From the NCBI GenBank assembly GCA_024195265.1, contig JAJLRJ010000014.1, positions 18,748,959-18,812,958 on the forward strand: a stretch of DNA of 64,000 nt, written 5' to 3'. The position numbers and the translations under genes were made by a program. Shown here piece by piece: positions 1 through 12,400 of this stretch. The stretch comes from Dendrophyllia cribrosa. Taxonomy: Eukaryota > Cnidaria > Anthozoa > Scleractinia > Dendrophylliidae. Below the pieces are notes generated by a model that did not search any database, was not told the origin of the DNA, and saw only the letters and a list, made by a program, of their open reading frames with translations. Positions within the stretch are counted from its first letter, which is position 1; each line of letters starts with the position of its first letter.

Positions 1-180
1 TCAATGATTTAAGAGATTTACTGGGTAGTCCGTTCCATATCATAGCACCAGTTCTCGCAAATGATTTTTTCATTTTTTCTGTTCGGGAGTACTCAACATA
101 ATAATTTTGGTTTGATGCAGACCTGGTTCTATAGTTATAGTTATGAACCACTACACCACACAGGACAAGGTTGACAAATG
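1..180 (-). mobile_element. LINE-type reverse transcriptase tail, partial
   Basis: Read on the - strand this segment is open and gives a peptide containing YNYRTRSASNQNYYVEYSRT and, further on, MIWNGLP. That is the pattern of the C-terminal end of non-LTR (CR1/L2-like) retrotransposon reverse transcriptases in animals. The frame runs off the left edge, so only the last 50 or so codons are visible. It lies in what should be a YLPM1 intron. The family assignment comes from the motif pattern only. Confidence 0.62.
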
Positions 181-339
181 GCTTAAACTTCTTTGTATTA
201 TTGGTCCCAGACTCCCCTTGGCCAACATTTAATCTATGCAAAACTAAAACTAGTTTTCTAAGAATGCCCATTTTTATTATTTGTTGTGTTACTTTCTGAC
301 TGTAATTCCCTTTTTTGACCCTTTTAACAATTTCCAACA

Positions 340-455
340 CCTTAACACAAAGCTAACCCTACTAATTATTGTAACTCAAAGCTAACCATAACCCTGAGCT
401 AACTCCAACATTAAGCTAACCATAACCTTAACACAGAGCTAACCATCACAGATAA
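340..455. repeat. Degenerate AGCTAACC tandem repeat
   Basis: Several imperfect copies of a short unit resembling AAGCTAACCATAACC follow one another. The array has diverged and sits in intronic or upstream sequence of YLPM1. It superficially resembles telomeric AACCCT repeats but the unit is different. Confidence 0.5.
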
Positions 456-468
456 CCTATGTTTTATG

Positions 469-960
469 TCAAACAAGAGGCTGCAAGCAGCCTATACTCA
501 TGCGCATGCGTAAGAAAGTTTTATGATATATTTTAAACATGGTAAGAAGATGCCCGACTTGGCGAAGAGTACTCCTTTCATTCAGTCATCGTTCCTGCAA
601 ACCATGTTGTTTACTATTGATTGTTTTGGAAATGAGGGCTGTACCACAATGAAGCCAGTGATTCTTCTTAGTCTTATATATACCAAACGTGAACATTACT
701 AATGTAAGTAGGGTTGAAGGAGACGCTGTCGTGACACTCAAGTAACGCTCTTTTACTGGAAGTGAGAGTAGCCGGAAGTCGCTAAACAGGAAGTGTAGTG
801 GCTAAGCTATGAACCGGAAGTGCACAATTTAAAATATGCGTGCGTAAATTTACATGCAAAATCGTGACACAAAAAATAAAAATAATAATAACAAGAAAAA
901 CGGAGCCGAAACCTTACCTCATGCCGCTTCGCGCATGAGTAATAAAGAAACAGGTAAACT
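469..960 (+). repeat. Dispersed repeat, copy 1
   Basis: This 0.45-0.5 kb segment is closely similar, in the same orientation, to 24795-25240. Shared landmarks are AAACAAGAGGCT, GCGCATGCGTAAGA, TTCAGTCATCGTTC and GACACT followed by CAGTAACGCT. There is no long ORF, so it is a non-autonomous interspersed repeat. It lies upstream of the first visible YLPM1 exon. Confidence 0.75.
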
Positions 961-1401
961 AGGTAAAAAAATAACCTAGTTAAAAAATATTTAATCACTA
1001 GAACATCAAAATTAGAAAAAAAATACCTAGTGAAAAAAAATTAACCTTGTGAAAAATTAAATTTACCTGAAAAAAAAAAAAACCTGCAACACTAATAATC
1101 GGGATAATAAAATACTGGTAATGTTATTATTTTACATGTACATGTATTTCAAACTGGCAAATGTTGGTAGCTGGGATAAAATTCATCACAGGAAAACAAA
1201 CCTTGTTTGCCCTCCTTACCAGGGTAGCCCACCAGCTAAGCTGGCCTGACTTTTGTTTTATAGAAAAGGTCCTAATTTAAGATATGCCAAAAAATAATCA
1301 TTGTAAATCAGTAGGTATTTTTGGCTTCCTTTAAGTATAACTAGGGTTAAATTCAGTTTTAAGCTGAATGCAGAAGTCAATTGGGTGTATTTTTTTTCAA
1401 G
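961..1401 (+). other. Intron of YLPM1 ending in a splice acceptor
   Basis: AT-rich sequence without coding features. It ends in a pyrimidine tract and TTTTTTTTCAAG, the acceptor of the first exon in view. The earlier exons of YLPM1 must lie left of the window. Confidence 0.6.
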
Positions 1402-3409
1402 GCTCCTCAAGAGGACTATATGGAGATGGAAGATGAGCAGTATAAAGAAGGAGAGACATCAGAAGTTGTTAATGAAGAACAGTCTGTTCCTGAGGATAGC
1501 ACCCAGTCTGCAATAGAACAAGACAACATGCATGGTGATGAATGGTCCGATGATCACTGGGGAGCTGGAAATAACTGGGGGCAGCCTCCTTACTATCAAG
1601 AAGAGCAAAGTGGCAGTGAAAGTACTTGGGGAAAAGAGAAGCCTCCACAGGAATCAGATTGGCCACCACCTAGAGAGAGGTTCTCCAAATGGGAAGGTGA
1701 GCAACCTCCTCCAGGAAGAGAAGGGAGACCACCAGCGCCAGGAGAAGGTGAACATGCAGGACCAGTGGACAGAAGAGATTGGAGGCCACCTTTTGAAAGA
1801 GATGAGTGGGGCTCAAGACTTCCTCCCCCAAGAGATGAGTTTGATCCTTCAAAACATGAAAAAAACAGAAGGCCACCTTTCCCTGATGAACGTGGCAGGA
1901 GACCACCTCTCCCACCTGATGAACGAGGCAGGAGGCCTTCTTGGTGGGATGAGCATGAAGGAAGACTGCCTCGAGATAGACCACCCTATTCAAGAGATGA
2001 AAGGGATAGACCTCCATTTTCAAGAGATGGTGCAAGGCCACCTTTCTCAAGAGATAGAGATGACCGTGGACCACCTTTCAGAGATGAGAGAGGAGCAGGT
2101 CCTCCTGCAGGAAAGGGCGAAGGAGAAGTAGTGCATAAAGATCCTTTACTGAAAGAAGAAAAAGGCAAGCAAGAAGAACAAACACAGAAAGAGCCATCTG
2201 ACAAAGCACCTGTAGAACCAAAGCAAGATAGAAACAGATCTCCAGAGAAAGACAGGCCACCATTTCCAAGAGATGATAAAGACCAGCCACCATTTCCAAG
2301 AGATGATAAAGACAGGCCACCATTTCCAAGAGATGATAAAGACCAGCCACCATTTCCAAGAGATGATAGAGACCGGCCACCGTTTCCAAGAGATGATAAA
2401 GACCAGCCATCATTTCCAAGAGATGATAAAGACCAGCCATCATTTCCAAGAGATGATAAAGACAGGCCACCATTTCCAAGAGATGATAAAGACAGGCCAC
2501 CATTTCCACGAGATGGTAAAGACCGGCCACCGTTTCCAAGAGATGATAAGGACAGGCCACCATTTTCAAGAGATGAGAGAGACAGGCCACCATTTCCAAG
2601 AGATGAAAGGGACCGACCACCATTTCCAAGAGATGAAAGAGATCGACCACCATTTCCAAGAGATGGAAGGGAGCGGCCACCATTTCCAAGAGATGGAAGG
2701 GAGCGGCCACCATTTCTAAGCGATGAAAGAGATCGACCACCATTCCCAAGGGATGAAAGGGATCGGCCACCATTTCCGAAAGATGAAAGGGACCGGCCAC
2801 CATTTCCAAGAGATGAAAGGGATCTGCCACCATTTCCAAGAGATGAAAGGGACAGGCCACCATTTCCAAGAGATGAAAGGGATCGACCTCCATTTCCAAG
2901 AGATGAAAGGGATCTGCCACTCTTTCTAAGAGATGAAAGAGACCGGCCACCATTTCCAAGAGATGAAAGGGATCGACCTCCATTTCCAAGAGATGAAAGG
3001 GACCAACCACCTTTCCCTCAAGATGATTTTCTATTTCCTCCAAGGGGTGGTAGAGATCGTTGGTCACCATCTCCAAGGGATGACAGAGAAAGATGGCCAC
3101 CACATCCAAGAGATGCATGGGCATGGGAACGAGAGCGTGGTCGTCCTGGTAGACCTTTATCTCCTAGGGGAAGAAGACCCCCATTCCATGGTGATGACAG
3201 GGGTAGACCTCTATCGCCACCTCCCTGGCCCCCGGGGGATCATCCCCGACGACCACGGTCTCCCCCTGGGCGTGGTTATAGAGGAAGACCTCCACCCCCA
3301 CCAGAAGAATTTGATCGATTTGGCCGCCCTCTTCTTGCACCTCCACGTGATGCAGATTTCTTTGACGATCGAGGCAGACCACCACCATGGGACTGGGAGA
3401 GGGGAGAGT
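1402..3409 (+). CDS. YLPM1: YLPM1 large charged, proline-rich exon
   Basis: Opens in phase 0 after the acceptor at 1400-1401 and ends in phase 1 at a GTAAGT donor. It encodes an acidic start, then an Arg/Pro/Asp/Glu-rich low-complexity region with RPPF, RPPFPRD and related units, including a 26-unit array at 2251-3030. The rest is disordered-looking, with W-P-P and GRPPPPP patches. Such sequence is typical of nuclear RNA-associated proteins. Three other frames also stay open across the array; these are shadows of the repeat. Confidence 0.92.
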
Positions 3410-6400
3410 GTAAGTATTACAATTTATTTTAATGTTTGTTTCTTTGTGTATCTTATAGTGTAACAACGAAAGTTTGTTTTAGAGAATAAATATACTGCTC
3501 TGCTATTGCTTTCTAGGGAGAAGACCTCCTGGTGAAGAGAGATTAAGAGAACCTCGTCATCCAGATGATCGATGGCCAAGATCACCCCCACCCTACAGCG
3601 ATCATCCAGATCGTTTACCCCCTGACCACCCTAGAGAGTGGCCAAGAGATGACAGGAGGGGTCCAGAAGAAAGGCTAGTTCCTTTTTTGTTATCACAAAC
3701 TACAAGCAAGGTTTTGGCCAGAATGACATCTGTGCATAAGGATGCCCACTTCAGTCATTATTTTAACCAGAGAGTGCTTTCTTTTTAATGCCTAAAATAC
3801 AAGATTTGAATAGCAAAATATTCCCAAAATGTCACCCAGGATGTTCTTGATTGGATCCCTTCATTTGAGTTTATGGGAAGTTTTTTGAGGTGTTTTTGAC
3901 AAGTTTGACAATTTTTTATTTATTTTTTTGACATGTTTTGACAACTTTTCGAAATGCTTTCACTAGTTTCTGATGGCTTTTTTTTTGCACTGACAAACTG
4001 AATGTAGGTACTGTGGGGTTGCTAATTTCCATGTTAGCACATTGACAACTCTGCCTCCAGCATTTCAGTCAAAGCTTCCTTAGGGGACACCCTCGGAAAG
4101 CAGAAAAAGTTCCAGCAAGTGGTGCTGGCTGCTGTCTCGATGACAATCATTAATTTTATTGTTGGTTCTAACAGATATCATGATGAGCGAGCTCCTTCAG
4201 ATAAAAGACCCCCATATGATGACTATTACCGAGACAGACCCCCGTACCCTGAGGACCAGCCAATGCATGACAGTGCCAGTTACCCGCCCCACCCTGAAGA
4301 GGTTGGACAGCCAAGTGAACCACCCAGGGTTGAAAAGAAGCCTGAAACTGTTCCTGTTGATAGTATTGTAGATTCTCCAGGGCGAGAATCGCGACCTGAT
4401 CGGGTAAGTATGTATGCAGACTAATTCATGTTGATCCCCAGTTTCATCCACCTTTCGAAGGTGACTGGCAGTTGCCAGTAAGTTCACAAAAATTTTCTTG
4501 TATCTTTAATGACAAAACATAATATTTGCAAATAAAGTCATCTTTCTCAAGTTAACCCTTTCACAACTGAATTTTTTTAAATTGGTTTTTTGGGAGCAAC
4601 ATGGGCAAATGCCCATAAACATTGCTACACTTGCACTACAGTATGAACTAGATTCCGTCTTGAAAAGTGTAATATTTAGGTTAAGCACATGCGGAACCTT
4701 TCTGATAATTTTTGCTTCTTTTACTTTCCCTTTTTCTCCCCTTTTCTTCTCTTGCTATCTTCTACTCTCTATTACCTTTCTATTGGCCGTAAAAGGTTTG
4801 GCATAAGCGTTAAAAACGCTTATGCCATTGCATATGGCAGTCCTAGGCCACCATACTAGCAGTAATCAAAGATTATGGAGATGCATTCGAAGGTTTCCGG
4901 CAGAAGTGAGCCCCTGTAAAAAGCAATAGGGGTGGCCATTTGGCAGTCCAGACACCAAACATTTTCAAATTTTTCTGCATGCAAGGCACAGGGTAACCAA
5001 CACGAAATTAGGATTGCGTTATTCAAACACGATAAGTATCCTTATCTACACAGCAAGGTCTGGTTTTATTTCAGTGATTTTCCATTCTGTTTTACTGCAC
5101 CTTTTCTCTGGTAAAATTAAAATGTCTTGGTATATCAGAAAATCAGTCTAGGAACAGAGGAAAAATAACTTAGTGAAAAGAAAATCTTGTTTACCTGGTT
5201 GGTTTTTGTGTTGCAGATTGTGATCATTCTCAGAGGACCTCCAGGGAGTGGTAAAACACATGTGGCACGGCTCATAAAGGTGAGCGACAGATATATGTTG
5301 TGGTTCAAAATTTTCCTTGGTTTAAAAATTTTCAAACCAGTGTAATTTTTATTTTCCTTTGTCCTTGATTCATTATCATAATCGGAGACTAAGGGAAACA
5401 TAAATCAAACAAATCTGTCATTAAGGTCCATCACCCGTAGCATCTGTTACAGGTAAGTACACTTGATGGGACTGCATGATGTTACGGGTGATCTTGCATT
5501 GCCTGTTATTATGTGTATATGTTAAATTTACTGACAAGGCAACAAGCTTGTTATGGGTGTTAAGATCAGAGCAATGCCAAGTACAGATAATATTATTTAT
5601 AGATACACAGATAGCTATACAGATAATTATGCATAAATGCCATACAAAGCACTGCCCATACTGTAATTTGTTTATTTTATACATTTGTGATTGGACAAAA
5701 TGCGTTAATTTTTCATGTGTGAGAAAGGCCTTTTGCCATTCTGATTGGCTGCAAACGGGGTTGTCACATTTCAAATTTCAATAGAAAATCACAATAAGTA
5801 TGAAATAAATATAAATTATGTATACAGAACATGTGCCTGAATAGGACACCTCAGCCCGGGTTAGCTGTGAAGAGGCAGTTTGTCTAATGTTGAGAGATTC
5901 ATACTTTTGATCTAAAGTCTGTGGTTTGAGCCTTGTGTGCTGTGTTGGACAATAGTCTTGGGACAAGTTCTAATTTCTTTTAAATTTATTTGTGTGCAAA
6001 AGAAAGATGCTTGCTTGGTACCCTTCCATGTTTCACCATCAAAAAAAGGATCAACTTCACATCCAAGTTAAAGAATCATAGTTTAGTCTTTTTTGACACA
6101 GATCTTGAGTTCCATATCTTCTTGAGCATGTTGGATGTGATTGTGGTTTTATCTATTCTTTTATTCCTCCTCTATAATGACTGAAAAGTCATCCTCATCA
6201 TCCTCATCCTCATCATCATCATCATCTGGTCCAAGGTTTAGGTCACCAGAATATTATGTGCATGCAATTGAACCTCCCATAAACAGACACCATCGGGACC
6301 AAAAAAGGTGTCCACTTAAGAGAGGTGTCCGCATATGGGAGGTTAAAAATGTAGTGTTTGTACATGTATGTGGCTGAGATCATGACTAAGTGTCAGCTTA

Positions 6401-9400
6401 TCAGAGGTGTCTGCCTATGGGAGGTTTGACTGTAGTTCAAGTCTGTTTTGTTTTACCCTCAGGACAAGGAGGTGGCTTATGGAGCACATGCTCCACGAAT
6501 CCTGGCTCTGGATGATTATTTTTTAATGGAAGTGGAGAAAACGGAACAAGACCCAGATACAGGAAAGAAAGTTAAGAAGAAGGTATGAAACCATGATGAT
6601 GTACCGTAAGGTGAAATACATGTGCAGTATTGTGCAAAAGTAATGCAAACATATTTCAATGAATTTCCTGGCTTTTCAATGAAATTTTGCTTGAAACGAA
6701 ATTTTCGCCAAATATTCGGGATGCCTATTGTTTCAATCCGCAAAAACTTTTAAACGATATTTCGCTGTGGTGTGGGAAGGTAATTCGAGCAAAAATTCAC
6801 TCACCTCGAATATTTGTTGAAAAATTGTCAAGCGAACTTTCGTTCTATTCTCCAAGCATTTTCGAGCAAAGTTCAAATGCTGTGATCGAAATACGAACCT
6901 TCTTTCTGTTGTGCTGGCATGAAATGCAGCTGAAATCTGTGTGAAGACTTAGCTTACAATAAACTTGATCAACTGTTCTATTGAAATCACCTGGATACGT
7001 GGAAAGCAAAATTGTTTACTTGATCCCGAAATCCAAAAGCATCTTTTTTTAAAACTAGTTGTTACTCACTCAATACAGTGTTTCTTACAGCAAGAAGAAA
7101 TATGGCTTGTCAAATTAATTTTTAAAACTAAAAACACTGTTAGTACCTGAAACCTAACCTGAAAAAGAAAATAAATAAAATAGTGGAAGGACAAGAGAAG
7201 AGCCAGGGGAAACAGTATTTACAACGCTGTTCTCCAATAAAAATTATTTTAAAAACATAAAGTAAACTGAAATAGAACAAATAAGTTTCCACACTTCGAG
7301 TGATTTATCAAACAAAACTATTAATTTTCTTTGTAAATTAAATTAAATCTAAATCACTGGTAACAACTTAACAAGGGCTCATAATGTGTACTCACTCGTA
7401 AATGTTTGCTATTGAACTACACATGTTGCATAAGGTCTCTATTGGGAAAACTTTGGTAAGTTCTTTTTTTTGCAATTTTCAAAGAATGAGAAAGAGCGAG
7501 ACCAAGAAAAGAATTTATTGCCTAACCCCGAGATTGGTTCTGTAAGTGTACATGTACATTTCAGTGTTGGTATTACTCCCTGGCGCAGTGGTGAGAGCGC
7601 TCACCTCCCACAAATGTGGCCCAGGTTTGTTTCCCGGACTTGGCATCATATTTGGGTTGAGTTTTGTTCCAAGGTTTTTTTCTCCGGGTTCTCCGGTTTT
7701 TCCTCCCTCCTCAAAAACTAATATTTCTAAATTCCAATTCCACCTGGAATTTGAAGGGCACAGGTTTGTCAGTCACCCTCGTTAAACAAAGTTGATTTAG
7801 TTGATTTATATTTTATAACATAATGAATGTTTGGTCTTGGCAAGAAGTTTATGATCATCCTTTTAACTCCATTTTATTAGGTAACAGAATATATGTATGA
7901 AGAAGAAATGGAGGAGGCTTACAGAAGCAGTTTGTTTAAATCCTTTGTTAAAACTCTTGAAGATGGCTTTTTTCCTGTTGTTATTGTAGATGCCATTCAT
8001 GACAAGGTAAGCTTTGGTTACCATCAAATAATCATCAAAAATCAAATCAAATACTTTATTTACTCATTATTTTTTGCAACTATATTTTAAAAATACCTAC
8101 ACACATTTTATTAACTAAGTACTGATAATTTAAATAGTTAATTTTGAGCCTGGTATAAACGTTTGATAATAGCCCCTGGAGTGGTGTCCTTAAAGGGGCC
8201 ATGTCATGGCGGTTGTTATGTTTTTGTCTCAGACTGTGCTAGAATTAAAACTGAGCATCTTTTTAAGTACTTCAAACACAAAATGCTCTTAGAACACCAA
8301 GAACAAGATATCAAGTAAATTCTTGTAGAAAGAATAAACCATAATCAGTTTTCAGCAAATTTGTTTAAAACACATTGATTGAACTTGAAAAAGTTGGCCA
8401 ATGTTTTCAAGTTGCAATCCACTTCCATCCTGGCCATCTGTAGTCAGAGACACTTGTTTATAGTTCCATTATACTCCAGACCTGCCAACCCCCAAGAGTG
8501 AAAAAACTGGAGGTGGGCTCAAAAAAACCTTGAGATTGAGCAAAAAAACTGGAGATTTTGCAAAAACGTCACCTGACTTAATTATTCACGATTCACACTG
8601 AAAACCCGCCATTGCTTGTGAAATTCTCTTACATAGGAAAGCATGTCGGGTAGGCACAGCCAGCTAGACTTGTACCCAGACCCTGGTTACCTTGAGAACG
8701 ACCCAATGGAAGCCAAAACGGAAAATGTTCCGTGTGCTACAGATTATGTTGTATGAAACAAACCTTTAAAAACTTAATTTCACAATTAATATCAGCGAGG
8801 GTTTTCTCAGAAAAACCGGGAGATTTCAGGTCTTTGTCGGGAGACCGCGAGAAAAGACAGAAAACCGGGAGGGTTGGCAGGTCTGATACTCGTAAAGCAA
8901 TTTTAAACAAAATTGGACCATTATTTTTGAGTTTCCAGTGATATATATAGGTCTTTTAGCTTTTTAAAATAACAATAAAAATGGTGACATCACCCCCTTA
9001 AGGTTTGCTTGTTGGAGTCTTTAGGAAAGACAAGGTTTGATACTGGTCAGCAGTGCTGGAAATAACAGTCGGTCATCGGACATTGTCTGACCGAAATCCG
9101 AAAATGTCCGACCAATTTTAAATTATGCTTGGACATGGTGACCGAGCACAAAAATTACTTAGCTTTTGCCTTGAAAGTCTTGTTAACTCATCGCGTTTGA
9201 TTCCAAAAACATTACAATAAGAATTTACGCTGTTTGTACGATTTATTTTGCTGTAAACGGCTCTCTTGATTCGAGAAAGTTCAAAAAAGGCCGTGTTATT
9301 TGAAATCGCCCTACAATGCATTGCAAAACTTCTTATAGCACGTCGTGTATGCTTACCGATTGTGTCTCAGGAAAAATCCAAAATAGCGGATGTCCGACCA

Positions 9401-12400
9401 ATTTTGTAAAATGTCCGATCAAAAGTGAGGTTTGAAAGGACACATGTCCTTCTAAGCAAGAAAAATTATTTCCAGCACTGCTGGTCAGTCTGGTCGGACA
9501 GTCCAAGGACTCAAGAACAAGCACTCAAACAAAAGACATCAGATGGGAAGAGGTGGGAGGGAATGCAAGTGATCTTGGACCATCTCAGAATCATGCTACA
9601 TGGGTGTACAAGTGTGGCTGTTTAGCGGTTAACATGTACAACTTTCCATCGGAATGTCAGTGGTCCAAGCCCCGGCCTGGTATTTGTCTTCCTTAGACAA
9701 GATCATTTTGCACACACTGTCTCTCCACTGTGGCATAAAATTGGGTACTGGTTAACATAACACAGGGGGGTGCCTTGGGATTAACTAGCATCCCTTTTAG
9801 GGGGAGTAGACTCAAATACCCGAGCTTCCAGAGGTTCTGCAAGACGCATATTTCTAGTTACTCTAGAGGTAAGCACAAACTAATTTACATTCTAACTTTT
9901 CTTTCCAATTTGTCAGGTTGAGCACTTTGAGAAATATTGGAGTCATGCAAAACAGAAGGGTTTTGAGGTAATTATCCACAGTTGTATTCTTCATGATATT
10001 AATTAATTATTATGCACACTTAATATAAATGGTTCTGTAAGTAAAAAAATATCAGTGTTATGTAACGTACATGTATTTTATTGCACAGGTCTATGTTGCT
10101 GAATTAATGGCAGATGCCCATGCTTGTGCCAAGCGGAACAGTCATAATCGCACTTTTGAGGACATTAATAAGGTCAGTTGAAGCAACAACCCTGGGTAGT
10201 GGTCCTTTACTCTCCCCACCCCTCTCCTTTTCACTTTTGCCATAGAAAAGTATGCGATATTGCAAACAATTTTAACGTCATTTCTCCTTTTTCCTGCCAT
10301 GACACCATTACGTTTTCTTACATGTATTTCCCACCCCCTTCTATTCCAAAAGTCAAGCCACACTTTGAGAACCTTTCCAATCCGAGAGGTACGTCTAATG
10401 CTGGAAAATCAAAGAGCTCTAAGAGCCATCTCGTGAATATGAAACAACATAAGGTTAAGTCCACAGATTGGTTGTAAATTTCCATACTGAGATTGAAGTC
10501 AAAGAAATGAAGAGTAAAACAGATTTACAAAGACCAAAACATCTTAGCATGACCTTAATATGCATTGTGTAAAACAAGACTGTCTGTACAATTGAATGAT
10601 GTAATGCACTGGAGGATTAAAATACAACAATCACAATCATCTTTTAACATGTAATACACTGAGGAATTTAAAAAGTTTACAAGTGATGTAACTAGGGAAA
10701 ATTTACATATCTGTCCCCATATACTATATCAACACTTCGCGTATTCACAAGATAAAAACTGTTATTAATTTTTTTTTTCTTTTTCTTAGATGGTTGCAGC
10801 GTGGGAGGAAACACCAGTTCATCATCTGAGACTTGATGTGCGATCACTGCTGCAAGATGCTGTTATTACTGAGGTTTGTACAGCATCTGAGTAAGCTTTA
10901 CTTATAAATGTCTTCCTTTGTTAACCTAATTTTCTTCTTAAACCATTGCTGGAGTGGACGTGTTCTGAAACCCTATAAGCCCCTATTGTGATTATTTCAC
11001 CTTTAATATCCATACATGACTCTTGTGATTCTGGTGCAGATGTTCTGCCATCATGAAGCCACACATGGGAGCTGGACTGTGAGTTCTTTTAGACTCGTGA
11101 AAATTAGTAAAGGGTTCAAGGCGGATAAATCAAGCATATCTATCTATTTAAAGCATCTGTTTAAACTGAAACAAAAGAAATAAGCATGGGCCCATCTTTT
11201 GTATTTATTTAGTGGCTTGAGTTTTGAGAAAAAGTACTGGCTAAGTCTTTGTATTAAGCCTTTTGCATAATGAGAATTAATAAATAAAATAATAAAAAAT
11301 GATACATAAATAAGTAAATTAATAGAGAACTAAGTTTCATATTATGATAACCAGTCTCTACCAAAATAGCGCTTATTTGGAGACATTTGGATTTCAAGGC
11401 CAAGTCAGCACACAAGTATACTTTCGCTGTGAACCCTTCAATTTATATAGGAAATGCTATAAGCTGTTTCATAAAGCCAGCAACACATTAGGCAATTTTA
11501 TACACTCATCGTCGCAACATTGTTCGCAAGCGATTGCCATGATTGTTTTTGCCGATATTTGACATGTCAGATATCAGCGATTTTGATTGCTCATCATGGC
11601 GATCAAGATTGTTGCGAAAATCTCTGTCCAGACCTGATTTTTGCCGTGATGAGCATATAAAATCACCCAGAGTGTTCCTGGCTTAAGCTGCACATTAATT
11701 TTGTTTAAATTTCCAGTTGTTGTCCTTCCCTGTCCTTCAGGAATCAAAAGCACTTGTCAAACTGTGAACATTCATTTGTGATGTAGGTTGAAATGGAGAC
11801 AGCAGATGACACTACAGATGCAGCTGACGCAGGACAGTCACAGGGACAAGAGCAGATAGAGGAAGAGGATGAGGAGGAGGTAGGAAAAATAACTAAAATC
11901 TAACACCCAAGAAATATTCCATTGCAGCAATAAAGCATCACTGGATAAAGTCTTCGAAGGGGAAGGTAGGATGGTAAATAGCTTGCAAATAGATTCAGTA
12001 AAAATATTCATCCAAAAGTTGAATTCTAAAAAAGTGTGAATTAAGAAGTAAAAAAAAAAAACATTTATTAACGAGTAATGTTTGATCTGAAAAAAGAAGT
12101 AGTTAAGAAAATGAAAGACCTTTGAAAAATAAAAGTTACTGTAAGCATGTAACTGAGAATGGTGTATAAATATTAATCAAACCCAAAACCAACCAACAAA
12201 CAAACAAACAAAATTAAAAACAGCCTTGCTGGTACAAATGATAGCTCCTCAGCAAAGGAGTAAAATGTCTGTTGTAGTTGGTCATGTGAAATAATTGCAA
12301 GTGAATTATGTTGTGCAGTTATTTAAAAGTATTAAATTATTGGTCATTTTATTACAATGGTTAATTATTGCTACATGAAAGGAAAATCAGTTCGAAGTGA

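Noticed and set aside
340..455. Telomere-like AACCCT repeat
   Set aside because: The unit is AAGCTAACC-type and strongly diverged; it is internal to a gene region.
1532..2929. Second + strand open frames (HHFQEM repeats) over the array
   Set aside because: Shadow frames caused by the same repeat; no support outside it.
2078..3124. 348-residue open frame on the - strand opposite the YLPM1 array
   Set aside because: It is the antisense of the 30-bp repeat, which has no stop in several frames. The + frame matches YLPM1 and splices in phase.
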